A stretch of 64,000 bases of DNA from Bradyrhizobium jicamae (GTDB lineage: Bacteria > Pseudomonadota > Alphaproteobacteria > Rhizobiales > Xanthobacteraceae), in assembly GCF_018130215.1 (NCBI RefSeq), contig NZ_JAFCKQ010000001.1, positions 1 to 64,000 of the forward strand, in the 5' to 3' direction. The notes under the pieces are model-generated. The model ran no database searches. It saw nothing but the letters and a program-made list of their open reading frames with translations, and had not been told where the DNA came from. Below are positions 37,562 through 45,702 of this stretch, one piece after another; positions within the stretch are counted from its first letter, which is position 1; each line of letters starts with the position of its first letter. Position numbers and translations under genes: made by a program.

Positions 37562-37801
37562 TTATCGTCCCCGTTGCATACAGGCCTGGACGTAGCCAGG
37601 CAGGGAGCCGCCTCTGCTGCCGCCGCTGAGGCCCATTTTGATGCCTTCCTCCCTGCACCGTGCAAGTTTGGCGGCGCCAGCAGGGTTACTCTGAATACAG
37701 GCCAACTTGGCTTTCCCGGGAGGAAGTTCGCGACAGTTTTGCGCAAGCGCGGTCGTGGAGAATACGACAGTGGCGATCAATGTGAGAAAGAGTGGCCTCA
37801 T
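37562..37801 (-). CDS. Small secreted cysteine-containing protein
   Basis: A 79-residue protein with a clear signal peptide (RPLFLTLIATVVFSTTALA, cleaved near residue 20). The mature part has four Cys (NCRELP, LACIQ, RCREEG, QACMQ), likely two disulfides. GGGAGAAG precedes the ATG. Its ATG overlaps the stop of a small upstream frame. No known family. Confidence 0.6.
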   Translation of the reverse strand: MRPLFLTLIATVVFSTTALAQNCRELPPGKAKLACIQSNPAGAAKLARCREEGIKMGLSGGSRGGSLPGYVQACMQRGR

Positions 37802-37944
37802 TTTTTCTTCTCCCTGAGCCCGATCTCGACCAGGCGCCGAATGGCCTCGGAGCGAGCAGTTCCACTGTCTTGCTCAGCCGCCCAAGTTTCCACTGCTATA
37901 ATACACGCCCGTGATCCACCCATCCAATTGGGGGCGCACAGCAT
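37798..37944 (-). CDS. Candidate 48-residue ribbon-helix-helix-like protein
   Basis: A short frame ending VETWAAEQDSGTARSEAIR and then RLVEIGLREKKK. The SEAIRRLVEIGL segment is the classic second helix of ribbon-helix-helix DNA-binding proteins. Its TGA overlaps the ATG of the secreted-protein gene (ATGA), suggesting coupling. The N-terminus is not typical and has no ribosome binding site, so it could be the tail of a decayed gene. Confidence 0.35.
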   Translation of the reverse strand: MLCAPNWMGGSRACIIAVETWAAEQDSGTARSEAIRRLVEIGLREKKK

Positions 37945-38062
37945 GAACTGATGGAAGCCGCAAACAAGGCTGTGCGAAGCAAGGTCATTCTTGCTGGTCT
38001 TGACGCTGGTGGCGGGAATTTGTGCGGCGGCCTGCTGATGGCCACTGACCGAGGCAAGGTCC

Positions 38063-38164
38063 TTACGCGCTCAGCAGCAGCACGCAGCAAAGCACGTAGG
38101 CCAGCAGGGCGCCGACGGCAACCCAGACAGGTGAGGGACGGAAATTGACCTGGTCGCGGTTCAT
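38063..38164 (-). CDS. Candidate 33-residue membrane peptide
   Basis: A frame starting MNRDQVNFRPSPVW, followed by one hydrophobic span (VAVGALLAYVLCCVLLL) to the C-terminus. It looks like real single-span micro-proteins: charged head, uniform hydrophobic tail. The ribosome binding site is weak. The remaining bases to 38987 hold no confident gene. Confidence 0.4.
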   Translation of the reverse strand: MNRDQVNFRPSPVWVAVGALLAYVLCCVLLLSA

Positions 38165-38987
38165 GCGAGCCAGCATAACCCCTCAAGCTGACACCAACCT
38201 TTCGGTGAGCTGCTTCCTGTGAAGTATGCAATTTGTGCCAGCCGCTCATAACCCAAACGGGGTTGGACCTAACGCAGCTCAGATCTGAGGAATCCAGTCC
38301 TTGTCGGATCGGCTCGGCCCGCTATCGTGCGGGTGCGGTCCATTCGCGTGGTGCTGCTAGGGGCGTTGTCACGGCGCCCGACAACCAGTGTTGCCTTCGG
38401 CCTCGGCACTACCCAGCGCCGAGGCCGCTTCTTTTGGTGGTGCAGGTAATCCTCGAACCCGTCGGTCGCAATGCAACTCGAGTTCGTGTCGGACGTCTTC
38501 ATCCGGTCGAAGATCTGCTCGACGTCGCTAAGCGGAAGGGACGCACCTGCCGGCACATGCTGAAGCGAGCTCGGAAGGCGATCTCGTCTCGGCGCAGGCT
38601 CGCAGCGATAGGCTTGCATCTCGGAAATTGCTGCTCGACCTCGGACGGGATCTCGATCAGCGTTGGGAATCCGGAATCGCCCTCGCGGCGCCTCATATCA
38701 ACGCCGTCGAGACGTTCGTCAATCCGCGGATTTGTATCCGCGTCGTACAGTGCGTCGCTGCCGAGCCCGCCCATCGCGGTTTCGGGAATCAAATGTGAAT
38801 CGCTTCCACCGGCCGGATCATACTTCAGCTCAAGCGTGTGGCCCTTCCGGACGCGATCGAAAGCATGATGCGTCCGGTTTTTCACTTTGAGCCGTCTCGC
38901 TCACCCGAGCGACGCTCGACAAATCAGGTGCCTCCGCAACGCAATAGGCGTACCGTGCCAGCACAACAAGAGACGCGGGAGGCGACG
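38165..38987. other. Long intergenic region
   Basis: About 820 bases. A 128-residue frame on the minus strand (38499-38885) is open but has no recognisable domain or good ribosome binding site, and a 211-residue plus-strand frame overlaps it. I do not call either as a gene. Confidence 0.3.
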
Positions 38988-40013
38988 ATGATCGCGACGA
39001 GGTTCACAGAACTCGTTGGCTGCGCGGTGCCGATCCAGCAGGCAGGCATGGGCGCGGGCTCACCGCCTGAATTGGCCGCAGCAGTGTCGCAGGCCGGAGC
39101 CCTCGGGATGCTGGGCACCGCCCGACCCGGGCTTACTCCCGCCACGCTCGCCGATCTCCTCGAGCGGACACGCCTGCTTACTGACAGGCCGTTTGGAGTC
39201 AACTTCATCGTGGCCCCGATATTCCTCAACGGCTCGGCGACGCGGCCACCCCTTGATCTGACGTGCATTGAGATCGCTGCGCGCGCGGCGAAAGTCGTTG
39301 AGTTCTTCTACGGCGAGCCGGAACGTCGATTTGTAGAGATGGCGCACGCAGGCGGTGCGCTGGCTTGCTGGCAAGTTGGGTCACGGGAGGAGGCGGTCGC
39401 GGCAGCCCAGGCGGGATGCGACTTCGTCGTCGCGCAGGGCATCGAGGCAGGCGGACATGTGCGTGGGAAGACTCCCATGATGACATTGCTTCGCGAGGTG
39501 ATCTCGGCGGTGGACGTGCCAGTGCTGGCGGCGGGTGGCATCGGCACCGGGCAGGCGGTGACGGCGGCTCTCGCGGCCGGAGCGGACGGCGTGCGCGTCG
39601 GGACTAGGTTTGTCGCCGCGGCTGAGGCGGCCGTACATCCGGAGTACGTCGCTGCCCTGATTGGCGCGGAAGCACAGGACACCGCCTACACCGAGGTGTT
39701 TTCGGCCACGTGGCCCGAGGCGCCGCATCGCGTTCTACGCTCGGCCATCGCGGCAGCGGAAGCCTTCCAGGGCGATATTGTTGGCGAGACGAGCCGCCTG
39801 GATGGGACGCGAATTCCGATCCTTCGCTTCGGGAGTGGCGTCCCCGATAAGACGACGACAGGAGCGATCGGGGCGATGGCGCTCTGGGCGGGAGAGTCTG
39901 TCGGCGCGGTAAAGCGTGTCCAGCCCGCGGCCGAAATCGTGCAGGAGCTGGTTGAGCAAGCGGAACGGTCCGGGTTGCGTGAAGAGCGGGCCGTCCAGGC
40001 TGCCTCCCGTTAG
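38988..40013 (+). CDS. Nitronate monooxygenase (2-nitropropane dioxygenase family)
   Basis: A 341-residue FMN-dependent TIM-barrel enzyme. Family features: PIQQAGMGAGSPPELAAAVS at the N-terminus, CDFVVAQGIEAGGHVRG with the catalytic His in GGH, AAGGIGTGQAV, and phosphate binding around GADGVRVGTRF. It oxidises alkyl nitronates such as 3-nitropropionate-derived anions, a defence against plant nitro toxins. The frame opens at 38838, but GGGAGG before the ATG at 38988 fixes the start. Monocistronic by position. Confidence 0.85.
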   Translation: MIATRFTELVGCAVPIQQAGMGAGSPPELAAAVSQAGALGMLGTARPGLTPATLADLLERTRLLTDRPFGVNFIVAPIFLNGSATRPPLDLTCIEIAARAAKVVEFFYGEPERRFVEMAHAGGALACWQVGSREEAVAAAQAGCDFVVAQGIEAGGHVRGKTPMMTLLREVISAVDVPVLAAGGIGTGQAVTAALAAGADGVRVGTRFVAAAEAAVHPEYVAALIGAEAQDTAYTEVFSATWPEAPHRVLRSAIAAAEAFQGDIVGETSRLDGTRIPILRFGSGVPDKTTTGAIGAMALWAGESVGAVKRVQPAAEIVQELVEQAERSGLREERAVQAASR

Positions 40014-40182
40014 CGCCAATTGCGGTCCTATAAAAACTCCGACTTTATCGATCATGTCGGCTTCGAGATGAAGACCGGAAGTCATGCGTCATCGATCGAA
40101 ACGACGCGAATGACCCTTATGCAACGTCGCCTTCACTAAGCCGCATACCGGTGAACTTGGAATATCTGCGCGTTGAGAATCA

Positions 40183-40550
40183 CTCCGCCTTGATGTTGGC
40201 GGCGTGAATCACCTTTCCCCACTTCTCGGTCTCCCCGGCGATGAGCTTGCCGAAATCGGCTGGCGAGCCAACGAGCAGCGTGCCATCCCGCCCACGGTCG
40301 GAATGTCGGGTAGCGCCTCCGAGCGAGTGGCGGTGGTTATTGCCAGAGCGCGCAGCTTGCCGGCTCCCGTGTATGGAATCGACTGAGCAGGGTTGGCAAA
40401 AAGGGCTTGCACCGGTCCGCCGAGCAGATCGGTCAGCGCGGGTGCTACGCCGCGGTAAGGCACGTGCACCATCTCGACTTCAGCCATCATCTTGAACAGT
40501 TCGGCAGTGATGTGCGTGATCCCGCCGACGCCGCCTGAACCCACGCAGTT
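40183..40550 (-). pseudogene. Truncated, frameshifted Bug/TctC-family binding protein
   Basis: The frame up to about 40544 reads GVGGITHITAELFKMM, then VPYRGVAPALTDLLGG and ALPDIPTVG, central parts of a tripartite-tricarboxylate (Bug) binding protein. It then jumps, with a deletion, to PADFGKLIAGETEKW and ends IHAANIKAE at 40183. The N-terminal third with the signal peptide is missing, and about 80 residues are lost between the two blocks. It is related to the intact gene at 44.6 kb but cannot be functional. Confidence 0.7.
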
Positions 40551-40662
40551 GAGCGATCGCCTCGGCCTCCGATTGAAGCTGGACGACCTTCATGTCCTGA
40601 TAACTGTCGTGCGGGCCGGCAGTGACACTTCCGCACTGGAAGCCGGGGCTGCATGTGTCAGG

Positions 40663-40944
40663 TCATGCACCGTTTGGTTGCGGCGCCGACTCATCAAGAT
40701 CAGGATGCCTCGTCTCCTCGAGGCCGGCGTTCACGTCCGGCTCGCCGGCCTCCGGCAGCCGGACTTGCATCAGCAAAAGGCCAGCCGCAGCCGAAATCCA
40801 TACAAAGGTAAAGGCGATTTGCAATAGAAGCAGAACGTCTTCGTTTTTACCGAGGCTGGTTCCCGATCCGGTTACGGTCAGAATTGTTGTGAACGACAAG
40901 ATAGTAAAGGTGCCAACAAGCACCAACATGAACATCTCTTTCAT
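40663..40944 (-). CDS. Small two-span membrane protein
   Basis: About 93 residues. Two hydrophobic spans (MLVLVGTFTILSFTTIL and VLLLLQIAFTFVWISAAAGLLL) are joined by a short polar loop, and an acidic C-terminal tail follows. The frame continues upstream to 41184, but GAGGAAG before the ATG at 40944 gives a convincing start. No family recognised. Confidence 0.55.
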   Translation of the reverse strand: MKEMFMLVLVGTFTILSFTTILTVTGSGTSLGKNEDVLLLLQIAFTFVWISAAAGLLLMQVRLPEAGEPDVNAGLEETRHPDLDESAPQPNGA

Positions 40945-41246
40945 ATAGCTTCCTCGCAGTTTGAGAGGCGCCCTTAAGTCGCGGGCCTTTTCATTCCAAA
41001 TCCGGTTCTGAGGTGCCTCAAAGGCTCCCGCACCTCCGGAGACGGTGGAGGCAGGTGCTGAAGCTTCGGCCTGATCCGGGGTGAGCAAGGACGATCGAAA
41101 GTCCGAACCGACCGCCGCTTCCATTCTTGCCGCACCCGGTCCCAAACGGGCTGGAAGCATCGCGCGCCCAAGGGTGGAGCGCAAGCCGGGGCTTTCCCGG
41201 GGTCACCCCCTGAGAACTAGTGGGCAATCGCCATAAACCATCCCCC
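40945..41246. other. Intergenic region
   Basis: About 300 bases with no convincing protein gene. It lies directly upstream of a strong plus-strand terminator, so it may encode a small RNA. Confidence 0.25.
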
Positions 41247-41286
41247 AAGACCTCCGGGACCAAACGTCCTGGAGGTTCTTTCTTTT
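41247..41286 (+). terminator. Rho-independent terminator with no obvious gene upstream
   Basis: AAGACCTCCGGGAC and GTCCTGGAGGTTCTT form a long, near-perfect stem with a 5-base loop, followed by TCTTTCTTTT. No plus-strand gene ends just before it; the nearest coding sequence on the left runs the other way. Confidence 0.6.
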
Positions 41287-41560
41287 GGGGCGTGGAATGC
41301 AGTCGAACAAAAACCGTGACTTCCTCTCATGCATGGTCTGCAGAGCGCCGTGTGCGTGAGCAAGAACCATGAATCGAATTCGTGCGTGGGTTGCGTGTGA
41401 GCCAGTTCACAGGTTGCCATCGCGTAAGCTGCTATAGTGCACCTTGCTGGGGAATTTCAGAGGGCCCAGTCACAGGCGCCGTCGGGACGCTCATTTTCGA
41501 GCCCGGCGGCGTAGCTTTTTAAGGGGCGGCCATCCAACTCGCAATTGAAGCTTCCTGAGC

Positions 41561-42217
41561 ATGAGGTTCGACCCCACGCATGCCGTGATCGTGCTCATCA
41601 GCGCAATGATCGCGTGGCTTTCGCCTTTTGATATCGCCTTTGCTGCGGTGACCTTTGGATCACCGGTCCTGCGCGTTATCCTGATGGCAGCCGTGGCCCT
41701 ATCCGGCGTGCATCTTGCGCGTTCCGCAAGTCTGCGGCTCGATGGCCACACTGCAAGGTCGCCAGCCCTGATCGGTGTAATGGCGGCCATGGTGGTCGCC
41801 GCATATGTGGTCCTCATTGATGCTTTCCTGTTTCGGCATCTGTTAGCGCCGGAGGTCGTTGAGTTTCTCAGATCCCCGGTAGCTCAGCGGCTGCTGCATT
41901 TCATGCTGCGCGCCTTCAACGAGAACGTGATCTATCGATCATTCGTGTTCTCGCTCTTGCTTTGTCTGGTCAGGACCAAATCGACGCTAGGCACCGTCGT
42001 CCTCATGGTCGTCGCGCAGCCGATCAACATAGGCGTCAACGTGGTGCTGCCGTCAGGCGATGCCTCGGTTGGAATGCTGGCCTATGACGCGCTGCGTTAC
42101 GTCGTGCCCGGCGTGCTGTGGGCGTGGCTGTTCTGGCGGTTCGGCTTCGTGGTCGCCGAGGTGGCGTCGGTCGGCTGCCATGTCTTCTTGCAGCCGGCCT
42201 ATGGCGTCCTCATCTAG
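41561..42217 (+). CDS. Membrane protein, distant CPBP-protease-like
   Basis: A 218-residue protein with about six hydrophobic spans. FNENVIYRSFVF resembles motif 1 of CAAX-protease/bacteriocin-processing (CPBP) proteins (EExxxR), but the first Glu is Asn. VASVGCHVFLQP near the C-terminus resembles motif 4 with its His kept. If related, one catalytic Glu is missing, so activity is doubtful. The ATG at 41561 has no strong ribosome binding site. Confidence 0.5.
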   Translation: MRFDPTHAVIVLISAMIAWLSPFDIAFAAVTFGSPVLRVILMAAVALSGVHLARSASLRLDGHTARSPALIGVMAAMVVAAYVVLIDAFLFRHLLAPEVVEFLRSPVAQRLLHFMLRAFNENVIYRSFVFSLLLCLVRTKSTLGTVVLMVVAQPINIGVNVVLPSGDASVGMLAYDALRYVVPGVLWAWLFWRFGFVVAEVASVGCHVFLQPAYGVLI

Positions 42218-42343
42218 AGCGCTCGCGTTGCCACGTAGCAAGTCCGCGCAATGCCAAATGCGGGCAATGAGGCGGTTCAGCGTACCTGATACCGCTTTCC
42301 ACATCCCACGCGAGACAGGTGGCAACCCCTGGGAAGCTCGACT

Positions 42344-42556
42344 TTAGCTCCGAGTACGATCTGGTAGCTCGATTGCACGCGAAGGCGATTTAGACGACCG
42401 GTTGGGTCGGGCCTTCTCGCTGACTAGGCGAACGACGCTTTTGCATTTTGGGCAGTACAACAGCACTGCCTCAAATTCAGAGGTTAGCGACTCAGCGCCG
42501 ACCGCACTCCTTGGGAGGCTGCAGGTCTCGCAGTTCTGCTCAGCGGAAATGGTCAT
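42344..42556 (-). CDS. Small zinc-ribbon-like protein
   Basis: About 70 residues starting MTISAEQNCETCSLP. Two CxxC pairs (CETC and CPKC about 30 residues apart) suggest one bound zinc. A basic, Ser/Pro-rich tail follows. The frame runs on upstream to 42664, but the part before 42556 has no such character, and an ATG with GGGG upstream sits here. Function unknown. Confidence 0.45.
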   Translation of the reverse strand: MTISAEQNCETCSLPRSAVGAESLTSEFEAVLLYCPKCKSVVRLVSEKARPNRSSKSPSRAIELPDRTRS

Positions 42557-42654
42557 GGTTGAACCCCGCTGTGATAAACTTGGGCCAATGCAGGCCCCGG
42601 TGTCGAAGTTACGGAGTGGCGGCCCATCCGGTTTCAATAAATATGCAAGGCGCC

Positions 42655-42700
42655 GCCGAAACAAAAACGACGGCCTCAGCGCGTCACAATACTGAGGCCG
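42655..42700 (-). terminator. Rho-independent terminator
   Basis: CGGCCTCAG (42671-42679) and CTGAGGCCG (42692-42700) form a perfect stem. Read on the minus strand it is followed by TCGTTTTTGTTT. It fits termination of the small membrane-protein gene at 42803-43066. Confidence 0.6.
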
Positions 42701-42802
42701 TTCAGTCGTGGGGTGCTCTGTCGCTCCAAATGGAGGCCGGTTGACCGAGCCAACTTTTGTTACCAGTCCAGCCTTACATGAACCTTACGCCTAGCAATAT
42801 CA

Positions 42803-43066
42803 TCATGCGCGCTTGACTTTCTGCACTCGTTCGAAAGCGTCAGACCGGCTTGGGATCACCGCGTCATGGTTTCGTGGATCGATTGAATCTGGCCCTTCGG
42901 GAGGCTCGACAGTCATATCGCCAAAGATCGAGCGCGAAGCCGGCCGCCGCAACCGGTTCAGCCTTTGGTGCCGTAACGTGTCCCTCCTGAACAGCAAGCC
43001 GTGCAGGTGGTACGCAAGGAGGAACAGACCGATTACAAAGCTGCCACTAAGGTAGGAAAGGTCCAT
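42803..43066 (-). CDS. Small single-span membrane protein
   Basis: About 87 residues: one N-terminal span (SFVIGLFLLAYHLHGLLF), then a basic and acidic cytoplasmic tail. ATGs at 43102 and 43084 are also possible; the one at 43066 puts the span at the very N-terminus. A terminator lies about 100 bases past its stop. Function unknown. Confidence 0.4.
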   Translation of the reverse strand: MDLSYLSGSFVIGLFLLAYHLHGLLFRRDTLRHQRLNRLRRPASRSIFGDMTVEPPEGPDSIDPRNHDAVIPSRSDAFERVQKVKRA

Positions 43067-43222
43067 GTCGGGACAGTGCCGCATGGAGTTCGGTTCCGGC
43101 AAATCACGAAGTGCTAGATTCTCGCGAGCAACTTGGCGATTACGGATTAGACCGTAAGTCGCGATCTTCTGTTGCTGTTGTTTGCGAATGCAAATGCGGC
43201 TTGTCGCGGATCATCGATACCC

Positions 43223-43256
43223 GCGGTGGGCCGGCTATAAACGCCGGCCCCACCGC
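43223..43256. terminator. Strong hairpin
   Basis: GCGGTGGGCCGGC and GCCGGCCCCACCGC form a very stable stem around TATAAAC. It lies where the beta-helix fragment to its right (minus strand) would be expected to end, and may be that gene's original terminator. Confidence 0.4.
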
Positions 43257-43530
43257 TTTGACAACCTACTGCCCGCCCTGGATGGTTGTGAGGTGCGGTG
43301 CTTCCGTTGGCGGTGATGCGATTGTTCATATAGGAAAGCATCTGTCCGCCGCCGTTGCCGACACCGGCCTGGTTGCTCTTGATGAACCGGATGGCGATGG
43401 CATTGCCGTTGGTGAGATTCTGGAATTTGCAGTTTTCGATAATCACGGTCGCTCCGCCGGACACTAGGATGAACGGCGAGCCCTTTTGCGCAGCACCGAT
43501 GCGGCTGGGCTGCAACATTGCTCGGCGCAC
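43250..43530 (-). pseudogene. C-terminal fragment of a right-handed beta-helix protein
   Basis: The frame reads VSGGATVIIENCKFQNLTNG, then GGGQMLSYMNNRITANG, the pattern of the final coils of rhizobial right-handed parallel beta-helix proteins. Near 43290 a one-base shift would give the short ending LTTIQGGQ and a stop just before the hairpin. The 5' side is cut off where the integrase fragment begins (about 43510-43530). It appears to be the stump left by an insertion or recombination. Confidence 0.4.
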
Positions 43531-43785
43531 GAGCTTCGCAAAGCAAGCGGGTTGGCAACGGCGGAGAGGGGAGCAGCAGCTCCTGAGCTTTGCGGCGTGT
43601 TTGGCTGGGGCAAACTCGACACCGCCGAGATCTATATCCGCGAAGCCAACAAATCGAAGATGAGCGCCAACGCGTTCACGCGTCTTGAAGAGTATCGGAA
43701 CCGGAAAAGTGTCTCACTTTCGAGGACGAGATCGAGTGGTGAGACAATCGGAAAAAATACTCGTGACAAATCAAAGCCAAAATAG
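43486..43785 (+). pseudogene. C-terminal fragment of a tyrosine recombinase (integrase) beside tRNA-Ile
   Basis: From 43519 the frame reads CSAHELRKASGL with the HxxR box (His 43528, Arg 43537), then GVFGWGKLDTAEIYIREANK with the catalytic Tyr codon at 43633, and runs to a natural end at 43785. This is the last about 90 residues of a phage-type integrase, in one frame. The N-terminal and core-binding parts are absent; upstream is a beta-helix fragment on the other strand. It ends 5 bases from the 3' end of the tRNA gene, the standard site for integrases of tRNA-targeting islands. Confidence 0.75.
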
Positions 43786-43790
43786 CCGCG

Positions 43791-43866
43791 TGGTGGGCCC
43801 GGCAGGACTCGAACCTGCAACCAGACCGTTATGAGCGGCCGGCTCTAACCATTGAGCTACAGGCCC
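43791..43866 (-). tRNA. tRNA-Ile (CAU anticodon, lysidine type)
   Basis: A 76-base cloverleaf including encoded CCA. Acceptor GGGCCTG pairs with CGGGCCC; D arm GCTC...GAGC; anticodon arm GGCCG-CTCATAA-CGGTC with anticodon CAT; T arm GCAGG-TTCGAGT-CCTGC. The loop and stem resemble tRNA-Ile2 genes whose C34 becomes lysidine to read AUA, rather than elongator or initiator Met. It is adjacent to the integrase fragment and so a likely attachment site. Confidence 0.9.
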
Positions 43867-44039
43867 CGCCGCCTGCGGGTCGCGCGAGGCGCGGCCGGCA
43901 ACGGTGCCGGCTTCGTTTACAGGGTGACCGATGATCCGGCAATGGCGCTCCCCGGTCCCGGACAGGGTTGCCCAATGACGCATTCAGGGCCGCGGAGGCG
44001 GCCTGGACAGCCTGTCCGGCCTGCATCAAAAATCGATTT

Positions 44040-44600
44040 TCACCAATGATCTCAAGCTGATTTGGGTGGTCCAGTCCGGTTGCGAAAAAGATTCCGCTTT
44101 TCCCGTCGGGCAAATCAGATGTTCAATTCCGGCCGTCCCACCCGATCGAGGGGCGGCTCGCGATCGTCACGAACGTGGTGTGGGATGCGGTGGACGCCGA
44201 GTATGCGACTGACGAGGGCATGCGCGGCGGACGGTGAAGTCGTGTGGTCCTGACGCCCCAGTGGCAGGTGTCCTCCGCAAGACGCGACAGCGTCCTTGCG
44301 GTGGCGGTGACAAAAAAGCCCGGTCTCGCCGGGGAGAGCACGAAATAAGCCGTAGCCCATCGCGCAGGGAAGGCCGGGTCGTTCCCGGTTACACCTGTGG
44401 TCCTACCCCTGTGCTTTCTGTTGCACAGGGCCCATGGGTGCAATCGGCACCCGGTCTTCCCTGCGCCCTCTGCTTGATGGGAGGGCGGAACGAAACGCAG
44501 GACTCGGGCAAATCATGTCGCGAGAGCGCGGATCCATGCCTCGCAAGCGTGCCAAACATTCAGTGTCGTCCCGACGAAGGCCAGGACCCATTCACGATGT
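44040..44600. repeat. Bradyrhizobium-type dispersed repeat element
   Basis: Contains stretches I recognise from many intergenic copies in Bradyrhizobium-like genomes: TCCCGTCGGGCAAATCA near 44103, CGCAGGGAAGGCCGGG near 44361, and GTCGTCCCGACGAAGGCCAG near 44568. Short open frames inside are the kind often misannotated as hypothetical proteins. I see no real gene in 43867-44613. Confidence 0.55.
44312..44334 (-). terminator. Rho-independent terminator inside the repeat
   Basis: On the minus strand a CCCGG stem with loop CGAGA and CCGGG is followed by six T residues. No gene on the minus strand ends just before it, so it is part of the repeat element or ends an unannotated transcript. Confidence 0.45.
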
Positions 44601-44613
44601 GTGCGGCGTGATC

Positions 44614-45582
44614 CTAATCCACCGACACCCCGGCGAACTCCACCACCTTGCGCCACTTGTCGGTCTCGTCGGAAACGAGCTTGCCGAATTCAGCAGGCGT
44701 CATCGGCTTCGGAATGCCGCCGACTTCCGAGAGACGCGCCACCAGCTTCGGATCCTTCAAGGCCTCGCCGACCGCCTTGTTGAGGAGATCGACGATCCCG
44801 GGCGGCGTACCCTTCGGCGCGGAGATGCCATAGAAGCCGACCGCCTCGAAGCCCGGTACCGTCTCGGCGATCGCCGGCACGTCGGGCACGCCGGGCCAGC
44901 GTTGCGGCGAGGTGACGCCGAGCGCGCGCACGCTGCCGCCGCGCGACTGCTCGAGCGCCGACGGCAGATTGTCGAAGATCAGCTGCACCTTGTTGGAGAT
45001 GATGTCGGGGAAGGCGAGCGCCGAGCCGCGATACGGCACGTGCTGCATGTCGCATTTGGTCATCGCCTTGAACAATTCCGCCGACATGTGCACCGAGGTG
45101 CCGTTGCCGGACGAGGCGTAGGCGAGCTTGCCCGGATTGGCCTTGCAGTAGTCGATGAGTTCCTGGACGGTCTTCACCGGCAGTGCGTTGGTCACGACCA
45201 GCATGTTGGTGAGTTGCATGATACTCGCGACCGGCGTGGTGTCGCGCAGGAAATCGAACGGCAGTTTCCGGTAGAGCGAGGTCGAGATCGCGTTGTTTGG
45301 CCCGACGAACAGCAGCGTGTAGCCGTCCGCCGGCGAGTTGATCGCAGCCGCGGCTGCGATGTTGCCGCCGGAGCCGGCGCGGTTCTCGACCACGAATTGC
45401 TGGCCGAGATGATCCGAAAGCCACTGCGCCATGATGCGCGCCACGATATCGACCGGGCCGCCGGCGGCGAAGCCGATCAGCCAGCGCACCGGGCGGTTCG
45501 GATAGTCGGCGGCGGCGGACGGTGCGGCCGAAGCGAGGACGCAGACGAAGCCAAGCAGCGCAGCACGGATCAGGGCGATCAT
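44614..45582 (-). CDS. Bug/TctC-family tripartite tricarboxylate binding protein
   Basis: A periplasmic solute-binding protein of about 322 residues. Signal peptide (IRAALLGFVCVLASAAPSAA), then YPNRPVRWLIGFAAGGPVD and the family's VENRAGSGGNIAA and VPYRGSALAF. ATG at 45582 (an ATG at 45597 is also possible). No tctA/tctB membrane genes lie nearby, which is common for this very expanded family. Ligand unknown, probably a carboxylate. Divergent from the TAXI gene. Confidence 0.8.
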   Translation of the reverse strand: MIALIRAALLGFVCVLASAAPSAAADYPNRPVRWLIGFAAGGPVDIVARIMAQWLSDHLGQQFVVENRAGSGGNIAAAAAINSPADGYTLLFVGPNNAISTSLYRKLPFDFLRDTTPVASIMQLTNMLVVTNALPVKTVQELIDYCKANPGKLAYASSGNGTSVHMSAELFKAMTKCDMQHVPYRGSALAFPDIISNKVQLIFDNLPSALEQSRGGSVRALGVTSPQRWPGVPDVPAIAETVPGFEAVGFYGISAPKGTPPGIVDLLNKAVGEALKDPKLVARLSEVGGIPKPMTPAEFGKLVSDETDKWRKVVEFAGVSVD

Positions 45583-45702
45583 CGTCACTCCCGTCATTTT
45601 CTTGTGACCGTTGCCGGCAATGCTTTCACAAAACGTCGGCTTTGCCTACGACCCCCCGCATGCGACGATCCGCCCCGCGTCGGTTGCTGCTTGAGGCTTG
45701 CC

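Noticed and set aside
37951..38148. A 65-residue plus-strand frame
   Set aside because: No ribosome binding site, and it overlaps a more protein-like small frame on the other strand.
44434..45702. Upstream extension of the TAXI frame
   Set aside because: It is antisense to the Bug-family gene and crosses the repeat; the signal peptide places the start at 45703.
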